NCBI GenBank assembly: GCA_949316495.1
Contig: OX439004.1
Coordinates: forward strand, 5,070,185-5,134,184
DNA: 64,000 nt
From: Amphiduros pacificus
Lineage: Eukaryota > Annelida > Polychaeta > Phyllodocida > Hesionidae
Direction of reading: 5' to 3'
Shown: piece after piece, positions 27,601 to 43,100 of the stretch
Layout: the number at the start of each line of letters is the position of its first letter
Position numbering within the stretch: the first letter of the stretch is position 1
Position numbers and translations under genes: made by a program
The notes under the pieces: generated by a model
What the model saw: only the letters and a program-made list of their open reading frames with translations
What the model was told of the DNA's origin: nothing
Databases searched by the model: none

Positions 27601-30600
27601 GTCATTGATATATATATATATATAATGACACATTTCATCTGTCTTGGAAATATACCGAAAAAATGACCCACCGATATCGGATGGTTTGATAGTTGCATCG
27701 CAAAGCAGTTTTTTATTGTTTTGAGTGCGTGTTTCATTCAATGTTCTATCAAATGCTCAAGGTTTATCTCATGGTCATACTTATGCCTATCTCTCTCCTA
27801 TTAAAACCAATTCAGAAATGTTTTAATTATTTATGTAAGTGTATTGTTGTTAAGATATCAGCAAAAACCGTTTATAAGCAGTTCTTTTCTTGTCCGGTAT
27901 CTTGTCATATCTCAATGAAAAGATGATCTATGAGGTTGTATTTAGCACAGAAATATTTGAAGATGTCTCCCTATGGTGTTTGCAATGAGATGACGAAGGT
28001 GTTAACAGCTTGAAGAACCCATCATTTGAAACGCCTCTTTTCACGTGGGAAAAGGGAATGAATTTGCGTTATTTTGCCTGCATTATTTTACACTAACCCG
28101 ATGATGAACTTGAGAATAACTACTCTATTTTGTTTTGTTTTTCAAACTGTATGCCATTCTTTTATTATGACATGAATACCAATCAAAATGATATGTCTGA
28201 ATCTTGAACGGGGCACGAACGGCTCTTAATACCATTTTCTATTTTAGAACTGGGAGCTCGTGGAATATATTTAAATTGTGGTGATTACTCAGTTAAAGAT
28301 TTTCAATTAAAATATAATTAATTTCAAATATCATGTAATTTATTATATTTTACGTACTCTTCTCACGCAGAGTCTGTTAAACTGGAATAAATCAATGTAA
28401 ATGCATCAATATCTATGTTAATAAAAAATAATGTGAATTAAACATAATATAACATTGGAAAGGGCGGAGATTTGTTTTAAATTGTCAAAACAGATATGAT
28501 ATATGGTTATTAATTAAATGAATGGCATAGATATTGGCCCTATGAATGATTTCAATTTTGATTGGAAACAAATTTCTCCCTTCATGTTTCTATCATCTCT
28601 AAACATTATTCAGAGGACAAGGGAAATATACTTGATCGTCTGTTTGCGAAAACAACCCTAGGAGGGCTTCAGCTGTTGGTCCTTAGAGGTTTTTTTTTGT
28701 CCCACATCCCTGCAAGGGCTTCAGACATAATGGCTCTCCACAAGGGCATCAAACATGTAACTGTAACAATACGCTTCAAAAAGACTTAAGATATAAGAAC
28801 ATCCGGGGCCCTGGTAATATAATGGATCTGGCACAACCACCGCATCGTCCCTGCAAAGCGTAATTAAAGAACAGCGATGTTTGTCAGATCTTAGCGATCT
28901 TATGTATCGATATTGGGTATTGTTGCCATAACGGTGTTGCGATAGACAAGATGTAGTATTTGCCTCACATAGATTGATACCCACGTTATCTAACCAGCAA
29001 GTCTATCTCAGTCATATCGTGTTTATACAGTTCACTTCACAATCTGGGATAGCTGTGATGACAAGGGGGCGGCTCGCCCGCGTGAAGAGAATGCACCCGG
29101 GAGCGGGGTGAACCCCGGCATCAAACGGCACCGGATTACTGAGACGGGGAATTCCGCTCAGTGCTTGTTTGGCAGTCAGTGAGGACGTCTGGCAAGCCGT
29201 GGCGCTGTTCTCACGTGGGGGTGATATACTCACTACTTCTTAATCTTTACAAAGAGATTATCATCTCGCATAATATGACAAGCTATCTGGTGCAAATACA
29301 TTAGTATCGGATATAAAGGTGATAATGGCACACCATCGAGCTCTGATACAAAAATAGCCATGACGGATGATGATGATGATGATACAGTTATCCCTGTCTA
29401 CCTGAAAAGCGACCACAATAAATATAAATGAATATAGGCATTTCTATTGAAATATGCACATGTTCATTTGTAGATATAAAGTCCATCTATGAAATTATTA
29501 TGTTTTCTGTTATGAATATATAATTATCCTGATCGCTGACCATGGTTGTGATGTCATGTTCATATTTTATGACAAATATTTAATATATTTATGTATATTC
29601 AATCTCACCACTCATTCTTTTAAATAATATTTTCATTATTTTAAGAAACACATACTTCAGTGTTTCACCTCCAAAGACAGGAATACTCTCTCATTGGAAA
29701 CATCAGTCATGTTTAGCGGTGTTTTAACACTGTTTAGCATAGGATAGAAAAATGAATATCAAAATATAAGGGCATAAAACATGTCATTCATTTCCTGTAG
29801 CATTATCATATTCCAAAAGTCAAATATAGTGATGTCATTAAATGTGATGACCGTTTTCTATTGTAAAGAATATTAGCAATCCGGAAATCACACATTATAA
29901 TTTGTAAAGACTCCGATCAAGTTTCAAGTCATTTTTCTAATATCCAGTTGTCAAAAATATAATCCGCCGCCATCATGGGAACTAGGAGTAGATCAGGAAT
30001 GAATACAAGTTGTTTGTGTATTCATGTCAGACTCTTCACTCCGTCTGTCATAACGAGTCATGACGGACATTACAAAAAGATCAATTCATCTTGTCAGACT
30101 CTGAGGATTTAGACTTGAGGGCCGGAGGACTTAACCCATATTAACCTTGCCACCTTCCGAGGGGCTACATTTCCCTGCAACACCGCCAGGCATCGACCTC
30201 CACCTTGCTGTCAAAGGTCATGACCTCTCTGACCCCGACAAAGCAAATCTATTCCTTCCGTTGTGATGTACTCAATGGGCATTTATCCAATCAATGTGGA
30301 CAATCGCTCATGTGACCTGGTGACAGATGGTGCGTTGATTGCCCAGATAGTGCAGGGGTAAAACCCTCGCTTCGGGCAGACGACCACAACACATTCTCTA
30401 CAATATTGACTATTCCCGCCTCTTCCGTCCAAATGTCGTCTGCTCGTCTAAAGGAGGCCATGGGTGATTACAGTTGATGAGGTAATCCTTTAACCTTCCC
30501 GCGTGGCATGTCAGCAAAATAAACTTTACTTATCCTGTAGTTTGATTTCAAATGCACTTCCCGTTTTCACATTTGTTTTGTGAAAACCAAGGATTGTGTT

Positions 30601-33600
30601 CATAGCACTTTAAAGATATTTGATATTGATGACAAGCGACCATTCAATGAATATAAATACAACCTAGCTTATGGCTCTATTAAATCAATGAACAAAATAG
30701 TTCAAGGCTACTGCTTGGAGTATTACTGCAAGGCTGTAGTAACATTGGATATATCAACCTCCAGGAAATGTAAATTCTTGAACTTTCAACCTTCCATATG
30801 TTAAATTGTTTACAATTGCAGAACACATGGGACATGGGATTGTTGGAATTCCCAGTTCTCAACGACGAGAATCTTTTACATTCTCATTAGCATCGGGCGC
30901 TGACTTAACAAGATTGATGACGTCGGCAATAAAATGGATTTTTCTCTAGTCGTTATATAAAGAGGGATGAGTAGTTGATTAAGGTTTGGTACGCAGGTCC
31001 CCGCAGGACGTCCAATCGGTCCCCAGAAAGCCATCCATCCACCTGGCCCTGTACAGCAGGTCCTAACACGCCGCGATTATGTCTCTTCCCGCCCTGATTC
31101 GGGGATCATCGGCCACTAGTTGGACCGGACCGTTGCCACAAATAATCTAGCGCTTGAGCCAAGCTGAGGTTTCCGGCAAGACAACACCATGCAATTTGGT
31201 GTCCATTGACCCCATATTGTCCTGATAAATCGGTAATCCTAAAATGTACATGTACACTTACCATACAAAGGTAATGGGGTAAGGAAACTCGGTTTGTGTT
31301 ATTATACGTTACAGTATTTCTTTTAAAATCAAAGTGACTTATAATTATTGCAATAATTCAATTAATCGATATTTAATTTGGTTTTTGAGCAATGGATTTT
31401 GTGGAAAATATTTCAACTCACAGATATTTCTTTCGATAAGAATTTCAAACATGCAAATCTACTTGTTAGAAATCTGATAAAAGAAACAGGAATGAAATGC
31501 TAAATATTACATTTTCACCAACGAGGCATCTGGATTTGTGATCCGTTTTCCCTCCCCGTCTGGTCAGACTTGAGCTGCAGCAGTGTCAAATTTGCTGCTT
31601 GATGGATCGTAATTAAGGTTGGAATTAATTTAGTAAATAACATGGCATGAAGATCACCAGCCTATCGTGGATCATGCTCATAAAACTGCAGGGTTATCCA
31701 TCGCCTGCCTTGACATAAAGCGCCCCCTGCCGGGATAATGCCATTACACCAGCCTGAGTAACTCATTCGCACCTGCGTTCCTAGCGCATAGGCGGGTCTC
31801 GTGAGGTACGAGATCTGAATTGAGATTTCTCCCATCAGGAAGTCTCGGAAAGACTGATGGGCGACGTGAAAATATACATCACCTGCGCGCGATTTAAGGG
31901 AAGGGAGATGCAATGATCTGGAATGTTTACACCCTGCACACATGAAGGTGGCTTTATATAAATGCAACCTTGTGCATTTTCACAAGAACTTAATACCTCA
32001 TTTATTCAATATCAACGTGAATGAAATCCCCGTGTCTACACAAATGTTAATGTTAATAGAATAAGGTTTTTGCTTATATCTAGATTAATGTCAGTACACA
32101 AATAATAAAGCTTTTCTTCGAAGATTGACAAGATTTCATAGAATGGCGGACATATACAAATCATGCATGTATGACATTGCTACTATACATTTTGCAGTTC
32201 ACAAAAACGAAGCAATCTTTGCCCCCCAAAAAAGAGATGTTGCATGTATTAATCAGTGCAGTTCTAACCTACAAAATGTTGATATCATACGCATGTAACA
32301 ACAAAGAAAATGCAGGGCACAAATGACATGTCATTCTACCCAGCAGTGCATTCAATGCTTGTTGCATGTGATGCCTCATAATAAAGGCCTCGTGTCTTGT
32401 CAAATCTCGTCATGTAGGTCACGTGATCAGAGCCGAGATGTTGCAACCATTATGTGAGCGTAGTCATATCTGTTGGTACATTTATGGACATTCTCTGGCG
32501 CTTTATGACAACTGACTTACCTGACTAGAGTACCAATCCTCGGTTAGAAGATGACCTGGACCTCCATCTACATCAAACATATCCTTAATATCTACATCAG
32601 TCAAAGCATTAGTCCATCTCACTGCATGGCGATAATATAGGGTCAGCGGAACTCACAGTTCTTATCTCAAAGTAAATGTTACACCAGTCTAATACCACTA
32701 AGTACAGATAAAACCTTAGTCATCCCATTGTTTTACTTATATCGTAATAAACCTTTTCTGCTGGAAGGCAAAACAAAGCTCGGTTTACTTCAGGACTTTA
32801 TTGGAAATCTAGGTCTTTCTTTCACGCAATAGTATTTGTGTATATAATGTGCAAGATGCTGGGGTTAGTAACTCTTATCTCTCATTAAACCATTTAACTC
32901 TTATCAGTAAATATGAACAGGAAGGTTTCTAGGGTGAGTATGCGGCATGAAGATGTCTGAAGCATGGAGACTCTCTATTTAGTCCATGTCTCAAGTGAGT
33001 TGTGGGACAATCATATATCATTCACTAGTTTCACATCTTTTAGTTTCTGATTGTTCAACTTCACACTAATCTTTTTGTCACGCATTAAGTTCAGATTCAC
33101 GAAATGTCACCCCACAATATATTTATCACGCGACCTCCTCCTAAGGACAAAATCTATAAACAATGTTTTATAAATCATTTATATTAATATATGATGAAGA
33201 AAGCAAGGCGTTTGTAGATAAAACAAATTTTACCCAGACAGACACTATAGAGTTAGGTAGAAAGGTTGAAATGTTTGCCTCACAATATATTATCACCTCT
33301 GTGTTTATTAATAGGTTTTGAAGATAAAACACTCATCACCTGTATGTATTTGATAAACAAGGGAGACAGAAGAATGTTTTCAGACAGGCTGTAAATGCCT
33401 ACACCTCAGGCCACTCGGTGATAGGAACTTCACACCTCAAAAACAGTTTCATGTCTAGCGGTAAAAGGGTAACTACACCTCCAGTATGCGGTGAAGAACA
33501 CAACTGTACTTTTAATGTGAGGAAAATGATATAGCCTAACTATGTGTAGGGTACATTATTTTTTTTAAATATAAAGATCGGTATTTTTCAAAAGTACTGA

Positions 33601-36600
33601 GGGAATCAGGAGTGAGGAATTAATCCTTGCATGTATTTACAGAATAATTCAACAAAGTTTTCATTTCTGCATTCATACTAACAGATTGAAACAATCAGAA
33701 GGAAGCGAAGAGAAATAAATATAGATAGAGAAATATAGTTTAAATATAAGATTGTTTTGCGTCAGTAAGGAGTGGAATGATACATATATCCTCAGAGATA
33801 TACCGTTCATAAAAAACAGTGAAAGGTAAATTGAAATTTGAAATTAAATTAATGCCAACAATCGACCTAATCCAGAAAGTATTTATATTTATATCCGGAC
33901 AATATTGAATTAGCAACTAGAATACAGACGCTACAAGTTGTGTATACTGCACAGGACATAAGCCCTGAGGGCGTTATCAGATGGGTCAACCTGGATCCTG
34001 TATTATATATGTTAAGGTGTGTATAACTATGATATGGGTGTGGAAAGTCTAAAGAGTAACTGGTAGCGATACTATATTAAATATCACTGAATTTCTGATT
34101 TTAAAAGCGAATAGTAGGAAGGCGATGAGAAGATGAATATTTTTTGTCACGATCATGCATTGGTCCCATTCTGTGAGATTGCTTGGAAATTCAAACTTTA
34201 TTATGTTACGCAATCATAGTTCTTTTATCTGAAATTTTATTGAATTAATTTCTGGATTTAATAAGCTGATTCATTGATTAATTGAAGGAAGTCAGACTCA
34301 ACACTGCTTATTGCATACATATCTAAAAATGACATTATCCTTATCTGCAAATATATTTATCATGATTATCCATGTTAGGCCGTCATTTATACCTTATATG
34401 TATATTTCGACAGTTTCATCGCAGACAACCTAATTTTGATTGATCTTGAATTCATGCAAAATCAACAATTTAAAACAAGTCATTAAAATGTTTCAATTAT
34501 TTTCCAATTGGTCCCCTAGTATCATTTTTCCCATTTGGAATTGCCTGAAGGAAAAGTGGATTTGCTGGCAGTAACATGACGCCAAAAGTCATATTTTCAT
34601 GAAGACATCTACCTCAATATTGAAAAGTAGTTCCTGTCATGGACACATCACTGTTTGCATAACAAATTAATTCGCCATCCAGCTGGGACTATAACTCGTC
34701 ACAACAAAGCCTTGTCATGGCTTTATGCTCATTAATCCGGAGAGTAAAACAAACGGTCTGGGAGAGTTCAGCAGGGCGATGCGCCCACAGGGGACGTTGA
34801 TACGACTCAAATAATTGCATTCTCTGACTTGTGCCATTTGTTTATGAACAAACAGCGAGTGGGCATGTTGAGCTGATAGAATGTCATGGCCTCATGTAAT
34901 GATGCTGATCATTCAGGCCTATTGCAGCATCATTATACCCCCAGCCTCATGCACTCTACATCCTCTGCATTAAAACAATCAGACTGAATACTGCACACTT
35001 CCTAACAAGCAAGCTCTACACCATGCCCATATCAACCCTCAAGGACTCTTTATATCATTTGTTATATTATAATTGTATTTTCATTTTGAGAAATTCGCAT
35101 TTCAATACTGCCATTATGTGGCTAAATGCATGTGGCAAAAAGCAAATTAATTAATCACAGAAGGAAGAGGACAAACTGACAAGTCCTGACACAGGAATAA
35201 CGTAGGATATTGTATTTCGCTCAGTGTTTCATATTTTATCTTGTGCATCAAGAGGAACCATTAACAATAACTTCATTTATATCGTGACGTGTTATGAACT
35301 TCTCAGAATACTATCACTTTGACTCAGAATAGTATGATTTTGACTTATGCAGCACCTTTGGAGATGGAGGTATAACAGATGTTATATACAGTGGCATATG
35401 TAATATAACATTGTCATTAAACAGTCTGATATTTTTTGTTAAAACAAGTATTTATACCATATGTCTGTATAATCGCAATGTTACAGTTCTGATGTTTATT
35501 TTTGCAGAGCCGGAAGTACAGGAAGTGTGTCAATGGGAAAAATTCGAGGCACAATGTGCAAGCGATGAAGTCATCGAGATGACGGAAGCTGTCTACGGAC
35601 GCATGCGCATTGGATCATGTGTCTCAGAAAACCTTGGCAAACTTGGGTAAGGAAAAATGACTGACTCTTGTCTGTAGTATGACTGTGAACATAATTAGAA
35701 GGTAAAACGTGATATAGAATGTTTGTGTTGATTTATGTACTGAGAATATCGTGTTCCAAATTATCTCAACTTAAATATTTATAAAGAACCTGCAAACTGC
35801 GATACAGATAATATTTCTAACAGAATGCTATTGTTAGTGCCAAAAGTTTGAGACATTTTTAAAATCGAATATTTCATGAGAATACTCCTTAAGGCTTTCA
35901 TAGATCGTCACCTTTCAGATTCAACATGGCCGGAAGCAGGATATATTTTATATCTATCTTTCATTTATATTGCCAATAGTACCAAGAAATGTGTCATTTT
36001 GAATGGACCATTCACTCCGTCTGATTTCAATTGAGACTAGTTTGTTACAGACCTTTGGCAGTAGAAAATGATTTCCAAAGAGTATGTTCTTTTCTAGAAT
36101 ATGCCACGATTTTATAATCTATAATCTTTACATATAATCTAAATTTAGGCGGCACTTTCTTTATGACAAAAATCTATTTCCCAAATACCATTTCGTAAGG
36201 AAAATGACGCCACATTTTGTCATGATTAACGGAGAAAAATGCAAAAATTATATATGATGTTGATCATATACGAATATGTATATGAAGCAGCAATTTATAA
36301 ATTTGGGTATGAATATATATTTGTACATAAAAATCAGGTCATTTTAGTTCTATTTAGATAAGAATATATCTTTTGATATTTTAGATGTTTTGCTGATGTT
36401 CTTCACGTGGCAGACCGCGCATGCTCGGGACTGCATTCGTGCAGCATGGATGTACCCAATAAGGAGCTGGAGGCCACAAAGCCCTGCTCAGAAGTACAGA
36501 GTTATTTTGAGGGCAGCTACACGTGTCTCAAGGGTAGGTGCCGTGTGCAGACAATACGCTCTCCCCCTGGCGGGCTTAGATGGGTTTAGAACCAAAACAA

Positions 36601-39600
36601 TGCACCTTTATATTTCAATATTCTAAACGGGTTTGGTGTTTAATTTGACATTTTGAAACGGATGAAAATCGGTCCATGTGACAGAAAAGAGGATTTTATC
36701 TAATCTTTGGGAGGGATAAACGAGTTTGTATTATCGCCATATTTCTATCTGAGAACAGGAGTTAATCTATCTGGATAAAAACAGCATCTCCCTATTTTGG
36801 ACCAGTACATTCAATATCATCAAATGTTTAAGTATATAATATAGCCATAACTCTCTCTTTCATGTTTTATGGAAAGATATCTCCGGAATGAGATCATACA
36901 TTAAAAAAACCCATAATCCTGCTTGATAACGAGAATAAGATTAATGCTTTGAATATATCACAAGGAAAATATCAAACAATTCTGTATTTCTGCAGAGTTA
37001 ATAGTGCTGCCTGTTTAATTGATGGCAATGGCGACGAAGAAACAAAAAACAGACCTGTATGGTACTCATTCATTAGGAACGGGCACAAAGATTATCTTGT
37101 GACTAATTCTGAATGTTATATAGATCAATGCCAGACAAAATAACTAAAACTGAGAGGTTTATTACCTGTGTAGAGTCACCCCTGCCAATGTTTCACTTTA
37201 TTATTGGCGTGATCATGGCAAACATCCAGTCCAATTAACTGACAGTCAGACATTTACTTCAAAATTGTTGATTGTCTCATCTGTCAAAGAAGACAAGCGC
37301 TAATATAATTAACTGATAATTATTTTAAAAGACAGATCTATTAAAACATTTTTAAAAATTGCATTTGTTGGAATTCCATCGTAATTTTAAGTATAATGAG
37401 CATGATGAGCTGTTTTCAATATTGTTTTGTTCAAATATTTTACCAACGTCATATAATTTGAGTTTGCGTGTCAAATGTACATTAGATATATGACAAACAG
37501 TGACCCCTGGTGACACTAGCGACACCAAGGCGGATACGAATATCATTTGAAAGAGGCATTCAGTGTACAATAAGGACACAGCACATAGATATGTCAAAAT
37601 AATGGTGGCATTAAATGGATAAAATGGATAGTATTTCTATGACATCGCCTTTGAAATATCAACATAGTAATAACACAAAAGTGCCTTTGAAAAAGTAAGG
37701 ATTTCTTCATGTCAGCATAGCAATAACATAAACAACGCCTTTGAAATAATAACAATGCCTTGATATCAGCATAGTAATAACATCAACAACGCCTTTAAAT
37801 AGTGAAGATTTCTTGATATCAATGTGGTAATGGCAATAATAACATCATCACATCAGCACATCCATTTAACATTTAAATTTTCCTAAAGTCCACATCTTAA
37901 TAGCAATAACGTTGCCTTTACATCATTATAGCCATTCAATATTTAGAGATTAATATCAAGCTATTACTAGGCGTTGATATAAACATAGCCATCACAATAT
38001 CACACTTTGCTATTAACATATGCAAGGCTATTAATATAGCTGAGTTTAAACATGGCCATTGCAATGTCAGCGCATCGATATATGCAAAACAATAGCAAAC
38101 ACATGGGTGTCAATATGAAAAAATCACACAGGACACAATATCATGGTCTGTCACGATTTTTCAAAAATCATAGCATGATACTTTATTGTCCAAAAGAGAT
38201 TACATCCGACTTAAGATATGAAACACTTGAGTGAAAACAACAGACATAGGGGATTGAAAAGTTGAATATAGGTTATATTGTGGCGAATGCATTAGCACAT
38301 ATAGTGTTAACATGAAAAACATTTGTGTTAGCTGTAGTCAGGCTCTGAAAGCCCAAAAAAAATCATAGCGGCTGTAATTGGTTGAGGCTTACATCAAAAT
38401 TTGTTTAAGGGCCTAACACGTAATTCATGATGAAGTATATATTATTAAGCAACAATCATTAAGCAATAATGGACACCACATTAAATCCTATTGCCTCTCA
38501 GTCTGACCCAAATTCCAAGTTTCCAATTTGAAATTTGTTAATAATGCCTGACTGCCCTCTAATTTAGGAAATAGAGAATCGGGGCGGAATTTGGGATGTG
38601 ATGATTATAATTGAGTCCCATTCTATTAACAAATGTCAAGCAATATGATGCCTTATTACCCGGACCTTAATGACTGTCATGTCAGCCAATATGGCCGTAT
38701 CGTCATCCAAGGTGTCATGCTCATTACTGTTCCTGTCAACTCATTACTTTGTGTATTGGATGGATGCAATTATTAGTGATACGAAGATGCTAAGCTTACA
38801 TTAATTATACACAAATATTAATCATTATGCAGATTTTACCAAATGAAAGTATGTACTACATGCAAATGAAATACGATTGTACATGTCATGAAAAGCTATA
38901 TATGGCACGGCCGTATTTCCATATGGAAATATAAAACATTACAACCTGATAAAATATAATTCCTTAGTAAGACCATTCTCCCGTTTTTGACGTTCATCAG
39001 TCTCTGGTAAAGACAAAGCCTGTTATTCCTACATGCCAAGTCTCTAGTGTTATATAGCATGCAAGGATGAGTTAAGTGTGGCAATCTTTACATAGTCTAT
39101 TCTGTGAATTGTTGTTTTTATGCTTTGCTTTATGCTGAGGTGAGGTATAATTGCTGTTCACCTGAGGTTCTCATGACCACGGACCAGGATAGCTCATAGT
39201 ATAATATCCTGATGAAACTAATCTCTCACGAATTAGCTTTCCAATCCAGGCAGGAAAGCCCCGGGGGTTGGGGGGATATGCACACTAGACTCGCTCCCTT
39301 AAACTGTCTCCTTTGTCTCCAAGCAAAGTTATCTAAATTAATACTCTCTCATTATCAAAAGAGATTTATCTCGATGACCTATTACTTTCAGATCATGCTG
39401 ACCTATGACTCTTAGCACATGTTGAACTACGATCCTCAGATAATACTGAACTATGACTCTAAACTATGACCCTAAGAAGAAGCTGACCTATGACCCTCAG
39501 ATCACGCTGACCTATGACCCTCAGGACCCTTATATCACGCTGACCTTGCGTTGATCTGCAGAAACTATGTCGAATTCCAATGGGTCTTTCTTGCCAAAAG

Positions 39601-40113
39601 AAATTAATGAATATATGTATAGAATGTAAGAGCAGATTTTTCAAGGGAAGGCTAAAAATAATATGCATGCATTTGTGTAAAGAATTCTGTAAATAATTCT
39701 GTAAAGAATTGTTAATATTGCTATATAGTAAAAAAATGTTAGTTCCTCTATCGAGTAATTACAATTAACATTTTACCAGAAATTCATGATATTTTAATTT
39801 TTATGTCCTGTTTTTGAAGTTTTTCACTATTATCTAACAGTGCCTTGTAAATGGTGTTTTCAGTTGAGGGAACTGACCACCAGGCCTGTCGTAGTTGTGA
39901 CTATATAAAGCTGACATCCAAGTCTGGATACATCTCAAGCCTCGTTACTGAAGACACCGGATGCGGAAGTCCTGACTGTCCTTGGCTCATCGAGGCACAG
40001 CCTGGACAGAAGATCCGGGTGCGACTGCTGGACTTTGCCCGGCCTGAGATCTCCGATGCTGGAGTGGCGGGCCTGGATATGTGCAGGTGAATGCCCCTGA
40101 ATCTACTCCTGTG

Positions 40114-40196
<83 letters not shown>

Positions 40197-43100
40197 AGGC
40201 CGCAAATACTGACCTTTTTCACACAAAAAATATAAAATGTATTCTTATTCTTAATATATCATTTCATAGGACATGAATATATTAGTCAGTAAACTATTTT
40301 CATTATCTATAGAATATCTGCCATGATGCCATTAACAAGATGTTTGGTGGCCGACAAATTATTGAAAAGTAATATTTGAAAAGTAATAATAAATAGAACA
40401 CACTTTCATAGGCATTCTAACCAAGCCACTTAAAAAACAACCGATTGAAATGTGCACATTTATATACCCTATTAAATTTAGATTTAATTCCCTATTAATA
40501 TCAACCACTTCTTGTAAAGCAAATTTGTTGGTTTGGTCATGACTGTGAAATATGATAAGTAGAAAAGAACACAAGGAGTTCGTGTATAATTCTCCCAGTA
40601 TTTATAAACTCTGGTACCTGAGGCATAACAAATGAGCGTGACAATACAAAAACAAAAAGACAAACTTTAAATCGATTCCCCTATTAACCAAAACACCGAC
40701 TAGATCCCCGATGAATGTGAAGCCTACACCCACTCGACATTGACATATAAGTGCTGTGTTTGACGCCGGGGTTTGGTTTCCAGGGTGTACGCTGTTCTAA
40801 AGGAGGAGAGCACCCGGAAGAGCGTCACTATCTGCGGCGGGGACCAGAGAGAAACGGAAGTCTACACAACCACCGGAAACTCACTAGGCGTCAGGATTCT
40901 CGGAAAAAGCTCCAATGAAGAAAGGATGCATTTCTTATTACATTATCAAGGTAAGTCTTTATGTTAAAAATAGTGTACAATATTGAGGCCCTTTACTTTT
41001 GTCTGAACGCTGCACTGCTCCCCCTTGTGTTTGAGTCATAATGTAATTTTAAAGGTTTCAATTGCATAACTTGTATCAATATATTTCATTACAATATATT
41101 TCAACAAATCATTCTTAACAACCATTAAGATAATAAAAAGATACCAAGGCATTGTGTATGAAATCTATAAAAAAAACCTGTTATTTTATTAATTAATTTG
41201 ATGATCACATAATTTGTAATTATCTTCATTGCAGTTCTTGGGTGTAGTAATCTAGACACGCCATCTGGCGGTTCTTTTGTACGAGAGGGTGATCGTGGCA
41301 CACTAACGTGCTCTGGTGGCGAGACTTGGCATCTCCGCTGCAATGGAACACACTGGGTCGGGGAATACAGCAAATGTTCTACAGGTATGGAGCAGAATGC
41401 TACTTAGAATATCTGTAATGTTTTCATGGTAATTGGACAACGATTCAAAACAATCTATTGAGTGAACACAAACTTACAGTGTACATGGATTATGCTGATT
41501 TGAGCTGATTAACCGTAGCCAATCCATTTCAATTTGAGATTTGGCATTTAAACTCTTAATAATGTGGGAACTCATGTCTTATCAATAAAAGCTAGTGCTG
41601 ACACCTTGTGTCTACCTCTCTATGCGTTATGTAAACGTTACAGGCTTGAAGACTTGTTTCCGCTTGTTGTTGCTTGTGCCTGCTTGTGTCTGCTTATGTC
41701 TATTTGTGTCTGCTCGTACTTGCTCGTGTTTGCTTGTGTTTACTTGTGTCTACTTGTCTCTACTTGTGTCTGTTTGTGTCGACTTGTGCCTGACTGTATC
41801 TACTTGTGTATACTTGTGGCTGTTTGTGTTTACTTGTGCTTACTTGTGTCTGCTTGTGTCTGCTTGTGTTTACTTGTGTCTGTATGTGTCTGCTTGTTTG
41901 TGCTTATGAATGCTTGTGCCTACACGTTTCTGCTTGCGCCAACCTTTACCTGTTTGTGTCTATTTGTGACTGTTTGTGCCTGTGTGTCTACTTGTATCTG
42001 CATATATCTGTGTCTGCTCATGTTTGCTTGTGGCACATCAATTGAATACGCCTATCGCACCATTTGTTTTATTTTATATGGTTTTATGATGATTTGTTTT
42101 AAATGTCTGCTTCATTTCTATTTCAGAGGAATCAGCGCCTGATGGAGGGATAAAGATAAATTTTTCCCTTGGTAAGACATTCATTTCAAATAATTTAATG
42201 TTGTTCGATATAAGCATTTATTAATATTTGCCTTGAAAATTTAGACCAACTTCATTTTTTAATGGCACTTTATTTTTTCCCAAAGGAAAATACACGTAGG
42301 AAACACTACAGCAGTAGAGTCTGCATTGAAAAACTTGTAATTCACAGAGTGATGAGACAAGATGATATTTTACAATAAGGTATATGAACGATTAATTTAA
42401 CGACAAAAGATAAACCAGTATTATTTAGGGAGTGTTGAACATTTATTTACGAATTACTGGGAACCTTCAGAGAGAAGAACATATCAAGAACACAAACAAT
42501 AAGATGCTGCGATACGTAGAAAAAAACTATTATCTCTTCAAGGTACAATGTATAGGAGATAAAAGGGAGAAGCTAGATTTACACCCCCCTCTCCCTAAGG
42601 ATTAATTGTTCATCCCTGAGATATAAAATCATTGTTTGCACCCCCTGAAGTGTCCATTCTAAGATATCAGCAGCAGTACATTTTTATCATTTGCCCATTG
42701 GCGTGGAGACCCTTCTTTGTGGACCGCGTGTTTAATCACAAACTCTGAGTAGCTCAATTCTTAGAAACGCCTTGGCAGTAAGACACAAATCAATTACGTG
42801 TCGTGTTTTGAACTAATAGTCTCTTTGAGGATGTTCAATAATTAGTAGTAAGCTTTATATTTTGCCTTTCATGCGTTTCAGGTATATCTATCGTCATCAT
42901 TGTGGCTATTGCTATGGTGATTGGAGCCCTCATTCTTGTTGTCGGATTGGTGTGTTTTAAAGGGTATGTATTTCTATTCCTTCTCAATTATCCTTTTCAA
43001 TTTTCTAATCAGTTTATCATTTTCAATTTTCCACAAAAAAAAAATTTAAAAAGAAATAAGAATATCTTAAACGTGCACAGATATTTTATTTCTATATTAT

